Origin: Paratrimastix pyriformis | Taxonomy: Eukaryota > Preaxostyla > Paratrimastigidae | Direction: 5' to 3' | DNA: 64,000 nt | NCBI GenBank assembly: GCA_027972325.1 | Contig: JAPMOS010000003.1 | Location: 372,001 to 436,000, forward strand | Shown here: one piece after another, positions 53,320 to 64,000 of the stretch | Layout of the letters: the number at the start of each line of letters is the position of its first letter | Position numbering within the stretch: the stretch's first letter is position 1 | Notes under the pieces: model-generated | Told to the model about the DNA's origin: nothing | What the model saw: only the letters and a program-made list of their open reading frames with translations | Databases searched by the model: none | Position numbers and translations under genes: made by a program

Positions 53320-56300
53320 CTAGTCGGGGGCGCAGAGGAGGGCCACGCCCCGCTTGACCCAGTGCGCCTCGGGCTTCTTCGAGGGCAGCCGGATGGTCAG
53401 CACTGCCGGCCCCGCCCCGCCACCCAGCAGCCACAAAGACGATGTGAATATGGAACCGTCACGACCCCACCCCCACCACGTCCTTCCCCATGATGTGGGC
53501 TGCTGATGGGGAGGGCTGCTGATGGGGAGGGCTGCTGATGGGGAGGGCGGACCGTAGTTGGTCGAGTGGCCCGTGGTGGAGAGGGTCCCTGCGCGGGCGC
53601 TGGTCTTGTAGGTGGGGCAGGGGTAGCCGTACATGTCGGGGGTGCGCTCGCCCGGGATGGGGCCCGTGGGCATCACAGGGATGGCGCTCGTCCGCATGGG
53701 CTGCAGCCAGATCTGCGCCGGGCAGGGCAGGGCAGGGATGGGCAGGGGCGGGGGTGGGGACGGGGTTCAAAAACAAAGCAGGGAGTGGGTGCGATGAGGA
53801 ACGGCGGCCCTTTATGATTGGCCCGGGCGGCGAATGGAGGGAGGGGGAATGACGTGACGGGCGCGACACAGTGCAACACGGGCACCCAGAGCACACGAGA
53901 AAACAACAGGAGGAGCAAGGGCCGGTATGCGCGAGCAGTGAGCAGAGGCTCAAGGTCGTTCGTCATTCCTCACAGGGTCGACGAAAGCGGATCAGACCGC
54001 CGCGTTCCTCGCGACAACAATCCGCATTCGAGGAGGCAGAAGCACGGGTGATGGGTGGGGCTGATGAGGGGTGGTGCCGAGGGGGGTGGTGCCGAGGGGG
54101 GGTGGGCCCGATGAGGGGGGGTGCCGAGCGGGAGGAGCCACGGACCACGGGCATGGTGGCGACGAGCTCGCCGGGGGCCGAGTCGACGAGGGTCATGGTC
54201 TGCTGGTCGAAGCGGGCCCCGTCGACGTAGAGCCCCTTGATGTAGCAGCCCTCGCCGTTGGGCGGGCCCGTCAGGAAGCCCGCCGACTGGCCGTCGGGGA
54301 TGACCGTGTGCTGGAAGCTGATCTGGTCGATGGGGATCTTGTTCCGGCGGGCGTAGTTCTGCAGCGTGCCCGTCAGGAAGGCCTGCGCCGCCCCGGCATC
54401 GGCAAAGCCGTCAGGCAGACGGGGAAGAGGGAAGCCATGAGCGGACGGCATCATCATCATCATCACCATCACCACATCACCACCACTCAGCCACCAACGC
54501 CATCACTTGCCTTCATGAGCACGCCGACAGGATGGGGATGGGAGGCTCATGATGCGGGCATGCGGGTGTGGGGCGTGGGCGTGAGCGGACCTGGGGGAAG
54601 AAGAGGAAGGGCAGCGCGAAGACGGCCGGGGGCCCGTGGTCGATCCACTGCTGCATGAAGTCCAGCCGGGCCTCGAGGTCGGCCACCCAGCCGGCCAGCG
54701 GCTTGAGCGAGGGGTAGCTGGGCCCCAGCGGGGGCTGCCAGCTCTCGGGGACCCGGCCCAGGCTCAGCTGGGCCGACATCCGCTCCGACTCGGCCGACAG
54801 GACCACCAGGCCCGACAGGGCGTTGACAAGCTCCTGCACGGCCCGGACACACACCCCGCGAGCACAGTTGAGCGGACCGTCCCGGTCCCGGTCCCCATCT
54901 CCCCATCCCCATGGTCAGGCGGGGGGCGCGGGGGCGACGGACCGTGAGGGAGCCGCGCACCTTGACGATGAGCTTGTTGTACCGGACCAGGTCCTGGACC
55001 AGCACCGTGTTCATGCACTCCGAGTGCAGGGTGGGGTACTGCTGCCGGACGGCCTCGATGGGGTAGGCCTGGGGCAGCTTGGCCAGGATCTCCTTGGCCA
55101 TGCCCACAACCCGCGACTGGCCCTCCTGGCCGCCCCCGGCCGCGTCCCCGGGCCGGACAGCCTGCATCCAGCCGAACATCCGCTGGGCCTGGCGCCGCAG
55201 CAGGGTCAGGCCGGCGTTGCTGTGCAGCCCGAAGATCTCGGGGCTGTCGCGCTGCTCGAAGTTCCCCCGGATGAAGCTCTGCGCACCCATCGCCATCGCC
55301 ATCGCCGACACCACCACCACCACCACCACCAGATCCGAGGCATGTGCGGGTTGATGATCGGATACGGATGATGAGTGGATGATGACGATTGGACGATTGG
55401 ACGATTGGACGATTGGACGATTGGATGATGATGAGTGGATGAGTGGATACTGATCGAATGACGATGGAGCATGCAGGGGGGCACGGGGGAGGCAGGGCGG
55501 GGCGGACGATGATCTGGTCGCGGGAGGCCGGGGCTGGGGGCATGGGGATGCCGCCCACCCGGTACGAGTCGGCCGCCGCCTCGCCCGCCTCGCCCGCCGC
55601 GGCCGGGTTGAAGAAGTCCTCAAGCAGATAGAGCAGGCACCGCCGATCCCTACACGACAGGCGCGCACACACACAGGCAGTCAGGCAGAGACAAGGACAG
55701 ACAGTATAGACAGACAGGGGCGGAAGGTGAGGCGCTGAGCGACATTCTCTGCCTCACGCGTTCCATCCCCCCATCCCAGGTGGCAGCCAGGCCGAGGCAG
55801 GGGATGCCCGACGGACCAGTCGTCGGTGACCCGGCCGCCGTAGTTGACGTGGCCCGTGATGTACCTGAGGGCCTTGTAGGGGATGGGGCCCCGCTGCTCG
55901 ACCATCTGCCTGAGCTGCTGCTCGGAGATGAGCAGGTCGGACTCGTTGAACTCGTAGGGGATGTTGAACCCCAGCGGGCCGAACTTGCGCCGCTCCAGGG
56001 CCACCGCGTGGAAGAAGCACAGCCCGTACAGCAGCCGCTGCCACTCCTTGGGCCGGGTCGACTCCGCCACGAAGGCGTCCGTGTACCTGGGGGGGTGCGT
56101 GGGTGCGGCGAGCGGGCGATGATGATGGTATCTGATGAGATGGCTGGTGGTGACGACTGGATGATGGTGACTGGATGATGGTGACTGGATGATGGTGACT
56201 GGATGATGGTGACTGGATGACTATGATGGTGACTGGATGACTATGATGGTGACTGGATGATGGTGACTGGATGATGGTGACTGGATGATGACGACTGGAT

Positions 56301-59300
56301 GATGATGATGATGGACGGCGTGGCGGTGGTATGATGTGGCGGCGGCGTGGCACCTGGGTGGCGGCGGACCTGAGGAAGGCGCGCTCCATGTTGGAGCGGA
56401 CCCCGTTGGGCGGCTCGTTGGTCATCTTGACGGCGTTCTGCAGGACCGAGACGGGGAACTTGGGCGAGGGGAACGAGGTCAGCCAGCAGCGGAACTCGGG
56501 GTGGCAGGTGGCCACGGGGATGTTCTCCAGGATGTCCTCCAGCTGGGGCATCCACGACTCGTACAGGTGGCAGTTCTGCAGGAAGACCCACTCGCCGTGG
56601 GTCATCCCGTGCGCCAGCAAGTCCGCCGCCCGGCGGCCCTGGCCTTGGCCAAGCGAGATGGCCGCGATCTGGGGGGTGGTGAGCGGTGCGGGACAACGGT
56701 GAGATGATTTGCGTGGTCCAAGGTGGCGGCTGCGGTGGTGACCGATCCAAGGAGGGAGATGGGGATGAGGACTGAGATGGGGATGAGGACTGAGATGGGA
56801 ATGGGAATTGATATTGGAATAGGGACGGGGATTGGGATGATGAGGGGACAGGGGCCGAGGACCGGGGGCCGGGGGCCGGGAGGCGGGCGGGCCACAGGCC
56901 TTCTTGGGGGGCTTCATGGTGGCGGCGAAGTCGACGAGCATCTGGCGGGGGTCGGCGCCCGAGGACAGGATGAACACCAGCGGGATGACGTTGCTGCTGT
57001 CCTTGTAGGCGGCCAGCAGGTTGAAGGGGGGCGGCTGGGTGAAGCGGGACCCGAGCTCCTTGTTGCTCTGCACGTACTCGGTGGCCGCGATGGTGATCCA
57101 GTCGGGCCGCAGCGCACGGATGACGCACAGCCGGGCGAGCGGGTTCAGCTTGGTGTACCCGCGCGGCCTGGCGGGGGGTGGGACGGGGGCGGGGGCGAAT
57201 TGATGACGATGACGATGCTGCTTGCTGATGGCAGATGCTGATGGCAGATGCTGATGGCAGATGCTGATGGCAGATGCTGATGGCAGATGCTGATGGCAGA
57301 CGCTGATGGCAGATGCTGATGGCAGATGCTGATGGCAGATGCTGATGGCAGATGCTGATGGCAGATGCTGATGGCAGATGCGGATGATGCGGATGAGGCA
57401 TACAGGGCGATGGAGAAATGATGGATGTGGGTGTGGTTGTATGCGCGCGACGTGGCGCTGGCCACCCCGTGCCGAGGTGCCCCGCCGGCCTCCGGTCCCC
57501 CCCCCGCAACGGACCACACGGCCGATGCGGGCCCGGCGGCCTGGAAGAAGGCGCGCCACTCGGCGGCCTGCTCGGTGAAGCTGCGGACGATGGCCTCGAG
57601 GCCCTTGAGCTCGGCCAGGCCGCCCATCTCGCGCCACATGGACTCGGTGATCCAGCCCGGGTCCGGGTTGGCCGCCCGGGTCTCGAGGCTGCTGGGGCCA
57701 GAGGCCAGGAAGCGCAGCTCGCGCGGGTCGATGCGGCCCTCGGCCTGCTCGATGCTGATGGCCATCAGGAAGCTGAAGAAGGACTGCGCACAGGGGCGAG
57801 GCGGGTGGGTGGGTGGTGGGGTGGTGGGCCGGGACAGGGAAGGGTGGTGAGCCGAGGGACGCTGGTCCGGGGACCGCATGCACACAACGGATGATGAGAC
57901 CACCCTGCCCCACCCCACGCAAGGTTCATCGTCGTCTCCATTCAATCTATCATCAACATCAACATCAACATCAACATCAACATCAACATCAACACCAACA
58001 TCAACAATCATCATGTCATCATCATCGTCATCGTCATCATCATCGTCATCGTCATCGTCATCGTCATCCAATCATCATCACCACCAAATCATCATCGAGA
58101 CATGGGCGGCGCAATCATTCATCGCGCAGAGGGTGAGGTGCGGGCCTTGTGGTCCTGGAAGAGGGACCGGCACACGTTGTCGTAGATCAGCTCGGTGAAG
58201 TGCTGGTTGAGGGTGGCGATCTTGGCCAGCTGGTCGTCGTTCTTCGGCTCCTGCGGGCAGCCCCGTGTGCGAGCCCCCCGGGCGATCAGGGGAGACGAGG
58301 GCGGGAGGCGTGAGGGCGGGAAGGCAGGTCGAGGACAAAATACCAGGCGGGGAGGCGGCGGACAGATGCTGACGAATGCTGGTGATGGTGTTGTTGGTGG
58401 TGATGCTGCTGCTGCTGCTGGTGATTGATGATGACGATGCTGGTGATGATGCCGCACGGATGTGGTGGGGGCAGGGCCACGGACGTTCTTCAGGGCCGAC
58501 TGGAAGAGCCCCGTGAACCAGGCCAGCGAGTACTGGTACATGGGGTCGATGTTGTTCAGCGAGGCCACGCAGAAGAACAGCACCGCGGCCCGGTGGGCGA
58601 CCGGGATGTACACCTTGCGGGCCTCGGTGTTCTGGGCGGTGGCCTTGATGTTGTTGGCCATGGTGGCCTCGATCTCCTCCGACTTGGTCTTCGACTCGCG
58701 CAGCTTGACCACCAGGCTCTCGTCCTCCAGCAGTTGGGCAGGCTGCGCATGATGCCCGCCGACGGCCAGTGGATGGAAATGGCAGGCGGGGGATCAGGGG
58801 ATGAGGAATGAGAGACGGGGAGATCTGGAACAAGCATCGGGCAGCAGGGGGGGGGCAGGCAGCCACCCAACAGCCAACAGCCAACGGATGGGGCACGGCG
58901 CGGACATCGGCGGCCGAGGAGAGCATCTGCAGGATGGAGTCCTCGAGGGCCTTCTTGGCGGCCATCGCCTCGGCCGATGCCATCACCAGGCTGATGCGCT
59001 CCCGCTCCCGCTCGGGCTGCTCCGACTCGACCACCGTCCCCAGCAGCTGCTCGTTGAGGCCGGGCAGGGTCAGCATGAAGTTCAGCAGGGTCGCCTGTGG
59101 GTGGGGGCAGCGGGGTGGTCGTGGTGGGGGGTGATGGGGGAGGGGGGTGGGGGAGATGAGTCCGGAGAAAGGCAAGTCAACCATCGATCTTGCGGGAGGC
59201 AGACAAAAATATGATGGTGATTGCGATGACTGTATGGCGATTATATGCGATGATTGTACGATGATTGAACGATGACTGTATGGCGATTGTATCGATGATT

Positions 59301-61988
59301 GTACGATGATTGGGTAAAGGGCGGGGACAGGGGACGGGGGAACGGGGGGTACGGGCCTTGGTGGAGATCTCGGGCGGGTAGTTGGGGTTGGGCAGCTTGG
59401 TGGTGACGTAGAGGCGGAAGTGGGGGTCGTACTCGATGTCCTTGTCGCCCACCTTGACCTTCAGCTGGCCCCGCTCCTTGTAGATCTGCTTGCCCAGGAT
59501 GGGGTACAGGGCCGGGTCGACGGCCTCCGTGACGCCCTCCAGCAGCACCGCGTAGCCGAACTTGATGGCCGACTCCATCAGGGTCAGCAGCTTCTCGTGG
59601 GGCCGGTAGATCTTCAGGCTGGGGCCCTCCAGCTGGCGCACCCAGCGGTTGGCCTGCCCCTGGGGGTCCACGAAGAGCGGCCACTGCGAGCCCATGGTGG
59701 CGATGATGGCGTTCTCGGTCGAGAAGGCGTCCGTGGGCAGGGAGGCCGCCTGCCACTTGCGGATGGCCACCGGGTCGGTGAGGGTCTTGGCCAGGCTCCA
59801 CTCGCGCCGCTCGGGCGGCTCCGGCTGGCCCGCGGCAGCCGGCTCGCGCACCGAGGTGAACGTGTACGGAAGCTGCAGGGGAGGCGCCAGGGAAGCAGTC
59901 AGTCAGCAGATCATCATCGCCATCATCGCCACCCAATCATCATCAATCATCCTCCAATCATCCTCCAATCATCATCATCATCATCATCATCCAATTATCA
60001 TCTCATGCATCACCCCCAACCGGGGGGGCGCTGCAGACCTGTGCCTGCTCGAGGCACTGCTGCCACCGCTGGATGGCCTCCACCCGGTAGGGGGCCGTGT
60101 AGGGCCCCAGGTAGCACAGGAAGGCCGCGGCCAGGACGATGTCGCCCGTGAGATGCTCCAGCAGCACCGTCTGCACGTCGGCGGCCTCGCGCCAGCCCTT
60201 CTTCTCGCCGCCCAGGCCCGAGATGAGCGCCTTGGCCCGGACCTGCTTCTTCTCCATGGTGGCCACCTGCTCGGCCAGCCGGTCGCGCTTCTCGATGGTC
60301 TGCTGGTACTTCTCCATGAGGGCCTTCAGGCCGGCCTCGATCTCGGCAAGCTTGGCCCGCTTCAGGGCAAGCTCCTCCTTCAGGGCGGCAACCTTCTTGT
60401 CGGCCTGCAGACGGTGAGCACCCGAGGGGGGGACGGGCACGGGGACAGGGACAGGGACGGGCAGGGGAGTCGAACGGGATGTGGGTGAGGAGGCCGAACA
60501 GTGACATCTTCACCCTGTCATCACCACCCGTCATCATCATGCATCATCATCGTCACGCTGCCCTCATATCATCCAATCATCACCACCCATCCATCCAATC
60601 ATCCGCACAGGCGGGACGGGACGGGGCTGGGGCTGGGGCGGGACCTCGGCGAGCATGGCCTCCTTGGGGCGCACGTCCTTGACGCGGAAGTAGTAGGTGT
60701 TCATGGCGTGGATCCAGCCGCAGATGTTGGCGGCGGCCTGGGAGGAGTGGGCCACGGCCTCGGGGGTGAACTCGGGGTTCTTCAGGTAGTGGGCGATGCC
60801 CTCGATGACCGTGGGCGGGAGGGTCTCGGCGTCGTAGGTCTTGATCCAGTTGGTGAACTTGGGGTCGCTCAGCACGTACTTGGTGGAGGTCTCCCAGTAG
60901 TTCGGCTCCTGCAGAGGGGGAGGGACGCAGGGCGGGAGGGCATGGGAAGGGGGCGGACAAGCGAGCGTGAAGGATGCGCTGAACCAAGCGGCAACGAAGG
61001 CAGGTGCCGGTGCCGGTGCCGGTGCCGGGACGTGGGCACGGTGGCGGGGGCGGGGGCGGGGGCGGGGTGCGCGGACCTTCTTGCCCTTGGCGTTTGTGAC
61101 CATGATGGGCTTGATCTCCTTGAAGATGCAGATGACCTCCATGACCAGCTTGACCCCCTCGGGCGGCGACCGCATGCGCTTGATCTCGTCCAGCATGCGC
61201 GGGTCAAGGTCCTGCACGGCACGCTCGGCCGCCTCCAGGGCGGGCCGGGCCTCGCGCAGCACGGCCTCGCACTCGGCCCGGATGCCCTGGGCGGTGCGCT
61301 CCTGGGCCATCACGTCCGCCTCCTCGCGCTCCATCACCTGCAAAGTGCGACAGGGACAGGCAGAGGCGGCAGCAAATGGGACGGGACGGGACACGGAGAG
61401 GCGAGTGATGACCATCATGAAGGGCAGATGTGATCCGGCCCCCCTCTCGGTGTCTTGGCGATGGATGTGTCTCGACCAGGATGATTTATGGTGCGTCGCG
61501 ATCGTGATGATGTCTGTGTCTCTGGTGCTCATATTGTCGTGTGTGCGGTTCGCCACATCCACCGGGGGGGCAGCCCCCATCCCACGGACGGCCTTCTGCT
61601 CGGTGGCCTTCTTCTGGTCGGACTCGATGGTCTTCATGAGCTCGATGGTCTCCTGGTGCAGCTGGCGCGAGAGGGGGGTCATCTTGTCCAGCTCGGTCTT
61701 CATCCGGGCCACCTCCTCCTCGGCCCGGTTCAGCACGGCCAGCCCGTTCTCGTACCGCTGCCGGGTGGCCAGGCACTGGGTCCGCTTCTGGTCCAGCAGC
61801 CGGGCGAAGGTGCCCAGGTAGTTGAGGAAGCTGGTCGGGGTGACGTGCACCGTCCGCCGCTGCTCCTCCCGGAAGCGACGCGCCATGGCGGCCGCGTCGA
61901 GGTGGATGTCCACCATCAGCCGCTCCACAGAGGGCCGCGCGGCAGCCGGCTCGATGGCCGTCTGGTGGTGCGCAGGGGAGGGAGGGAG

Positions 61989-62025
<37 letters not shown>

Positions 62026-64000
62026 GGGGAGGGGATGCAGGCAGGAGTGAATGAGGAGGCAATATCGCTTCATCACCACCATCCAACCGTCGTCACAACA
62101 TGGGGCGGGCGGGCGGGCGGGGATGGGGCACGGACGTCCTGCAGGAGGCGCGACCCGACGGCGGTGAGGGCCTGGCGGGACCACTCCTCAAAGACGTCCA
62201 CCGTGCAGCAGTTGATCAGCGAGGGGAACTGCCGCAGCCGGTTGCGGAACCCGTCCCCGATGGGGCTCATGCAGAGCACCACGTGCACGTTGGCCCGGCA
62301 GCGCTCCGTGAAGAAGGCGTACACGGCAGCGGGGCTGGTCGCCTGGCCGGCCGAGATGGCGTCCGGGGTCACCGCTTGCAGAACCTGGGGTGATGGTGAT
62401 CAGGACGGTGATGGTGGTGGGTGGTGGGTGGTGATGATTGTGATTATGTTGGATGATTGTGATTATGTTGGATGATTGTGATTATGTTGGATGATTGTGA
62501 TTATGTTGGATGATTGTGATTATGTTGGATGATGCCAGAGAGAGCACACCCCCCCATTTGACCACACGAGGTGTGCATCCCGATGATGGGGAGGATGCGG
62601 AGTGCCGGGCGGCGGTGCGGACCTCCTCGTACTTGTCGGGCGGGAAGACGTTGGGCACGACGCCCGAGTTGAGGATGTTGTTCAAGTCCTCGAGCATCGT
62701 CAGCTCGCTGGCCCCGCCCAGCAGGGCGTCGCTGAACAGGAAGACGACGGGCTTGTTGTCGCAGCCGGCCCGCCGGAAGAGCTTCTGCAGGTCCTCGCGC
62801 CACTCGTTGACCCCGTAGCCCTTGGTGACCGTCACGGTGCGCAGCTCGTAGTCGGTCAGCGAGGTGGCCAGCCGGGTGAGCGACTGACGGCCCGACCCGC
62901 CCACCCCGACCACCAGGCAGTGGCCCCGGGGCAGCCGGATGACCCGGGCGATGCGGGCCACGTGGCGGATGGCCTGCTCGAAGAGCACCAGGGCCATGGG
63001 GGACGAGGGGAAGATCGAGTTGTAGCTGGCCAGGGCCTGGCTCAGCGACTCCTCGACCGTGGCCACCGACTTGGCCTCGACGTACGTGCCCTCGTGCTCA
63101 AAGTCGCCGAAGATCAGGAAGGGCCGGTCCCCTACCACACAGATGCCAAGTCCGTCAGACAACCAGAGCGCAAAATGGCACGGGGGGCACGGGGCAGGAG
63201 GGCAGGCGGCACGGACCGAGGACGTCCGCGTAGGACTTCTGGAAGTACTTGTCGCAGACCCCGCTGAGCATCTCGCGGAACCACTTGTTGTCCTGCTCGC
63301 CCATGAGCCGGTCCCCGAAGACCCGCTCCACCTCGTGCAGCCACAGGCGCAGCATGGCGTCCTCGGCCCCGATGGCCCCCGGGTCGGCCATGCTGATGCC
63401 CTGGAAGACCTTCGACAGGTCGCGCAGGTTGAAGGTGTAGTGCGACTTGGACGGGGTCGGGCGCAGCTCGCGGCAGATGGTCGTGTACACCTCGACCACA
63501 CCTGTCCCCACCCACCCACCCACCCACCCAGCAACCAACACCAAGGTGGGACAGACGCGTCAGCACAGAGTAAAGTAAGGGGAACCGGAACTTGACCCCC
63601 GCCCGCCACTTTTCGCCCAACCGTGCGGCCAGCCAGCAACCCGCAGCCGGCATCGGGCAGAGCAGAGGCGGACCGTCGACGAAGGGCTCACCCAGGCGGC
63701 GCAGCGAGTAGGGGAACTTGGCCAGGAGCCAGGTGGCGATGGCCGAAAAGATCGACTTGAGGGTGCCCTGGTCCAGGTCGGGCAGGGCGAACCGCACCAG
63801 GTGCCGGGCCAGCCGACCCGGGATGGTGTTGCGGCCGCCCCCTGCACGCCCCACCCGAACCCGAACCGGCGACACACAGGCACACAAACACACGGGGTGG
63901 TGATGGGTCTGCACGCACAAGAACGGGGAGCCTCGCAGGAGCGAGAGCTGCCTCCACCAGCAGCAGAGCAGGGGTGGGGGGTGGGGTGCGGGTGCGGGTG
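53320..64000 (-). CDS. Axonemal dynein heavy chain, C-terminal motor part (partial, continues beyond 64000)
   Basis: Motor ATPase of the ciliary axoneme, read from right to left. 63.7-63.2 kb: [20 protein letters not shown] and [20 protein letters not shown]. 63.1-62.6 kb: AAA4 with P-loop [17 protein letters not shown] and VFLFSDALL. 62.4-61.6 kb: [20 protein letters not shown] and stalk coil 1. 61.3-60.6 kb: microtubule-binding region ([20 protein letters not shown]). 60.4-60.0 kb: stalk coil 2. 59.9-58.1 kb: AAA5 ([37 protein letters not shown]). 57.8-56.3 kb: AAA6 ([37 protein letters not shown]). 56.1-54.6 kb: C-terminal domain ([20 protein letters not shown]). 54.4-53.3 kb: [35 protein letters not shown], stop after [11 protein letters not shown]. 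It resembles single-headed inner-arm chains (DNAH1/3/7/12 type). About 20 exons; donors are nearly all GTCCGY, with GC donors at 59356, 58145 and 56899. Confidence 0.95.
56150..56300 (+). repeat. GGATGATGGTGACT 14-mer minisatellite in a dynein intron
   Basis: About nine imperfect copies with ACTATGATGG variants, in the intron between the AAA6 exons. Confidence 0.85.
57219..57379 (+). repeat. GATGGCAGATGCT 13-mer minisatellite in a dynein intron
   Basis: About 12 near-identical copies; one has CAGACGCT. Read through, it gives false [11 protein letters not shown]-type protein repeats. Confidence 0.92.
57950..58075 (+). repeat. CATCAA and CATCGT microsatellites in a dynein intron
   Basis: Twelve or so ATCAAC units followed by ATCGTC units. 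Confidence 0.9.
61992..62023 (+). repeat. G homopolymer in a dynein intron
   Basis: About 32 G flanked by GGGA repeats; C-run on the coding strand. Confidence 0.9.
62436..62532 (+). repeat. GATTGTGATTATGTTGGAT 19-mer minisatellite in a dynein intron
   Basis: Five full copies, nearly identical, in the intron between the AAA4 exons. Confidence 0.92.

Noticed and set aside
57145-58071. [11 protein letters not shown] repeat protein and poly-Asp run
   Set aside because: Minisatellite and CATCGT microsatellite within dynein introns.
51959-62532. Tandem arrays considered as CRISPR or centromere-like satellite
   Set aside because: Units are head-to-tail with no spacers, short, and confined to introns or one gap; the genome is eukaryotic.
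1-64000. tRNA, rRNA, snRNA genes and intact transposons
   Set aside because: I looked for cloverleaf-like stretches, reverse transcriptase or transposase motifs and terminal repeats by eye on both strands and found none I could support; a covariance-model scan would be decisive.

Overview
This window is nuclear DNA from a GC-rich, intron-rich, flagellated single-celled eukaryote. The evidence is spliced genes with short introns (about 37-160 nt), axonemal dynein and a B9-domain transition-zone protein, and alternating genes on both strands with gaps often below 150 bp. An EFR1-like flavodoxin/ferredoxin gene, a type common in anaerobes, is compatible with an anaerobic protist such as a metamonad. 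That placement is inference; no sequence here proves the lineage.

Layout. 1-6.1 kb: SDR oxidoreductase (-, runs off the left edge), Sec22 SNARE (-), ZZ-finger/GNAT acetyltransferase (+). 6.3-10.1 kb: F-box multipass membrane protein (-) and a DUF7918-like protein (+). 10.3-15.8 kb: flavin-reductase-domain gene with a polyQ tail (-) and an F-box/LRR protein (+). 16.1-20 kb: voltage-gated K+ channel (-), PABPN1 (+), B9D1 (-). 20.1-26 kb: SLC45/GPH-type sugar transporter (-), a spliced 44-codon microgene (-), EFR1-like gene (+), XRCC4 (+). 26-31 kb: proline-rich coding region (+), proteasome alpha-2 (-), GNB1L/ASA1 WD40 protein (+). 31.6-35.9 kb: NIPA/DUF803-type transporter with a very long proline-rich tail (-). 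36.4-48 kb: one giant secreted/type I membrane protein ending in EGF repeats, a TM helix and a short tail (-). 48.3-51.7 kb: cathepsin B (-), a gene-relic stretch, an F-box/SPRY-like protein (+). 51.96-52.43 kb: a GGGGCA array. 53.3 kb to the right edge: the C-terminal part of an axonemal dynein heavy chain (-).

The most unusual feature is in the introns. Where homology fixes exon borders, 5' splice sites read mostly GTCCGY or GTCTGY (GTTYGC in others, and several GC-CYG donors) instead of GTRAGT. Many donors are followed at once by long C homopolymers. I used these donors with homology to set exon borders, so borders given to the base are deductions from sequence, not transcript data.

The genes do not form one pathway. 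Recurrent themes are cilia (B9D1, dynein), ubiquitin-type targeting (three different F-box proteins, proteasome alpha-2), DNA-damage/PIKK biology (XRCC4, GNB1L) and membrane/secretory functions (Sec22, K+ channel, sugar and NIPA transporters, cathepsin B, giant surface protein).
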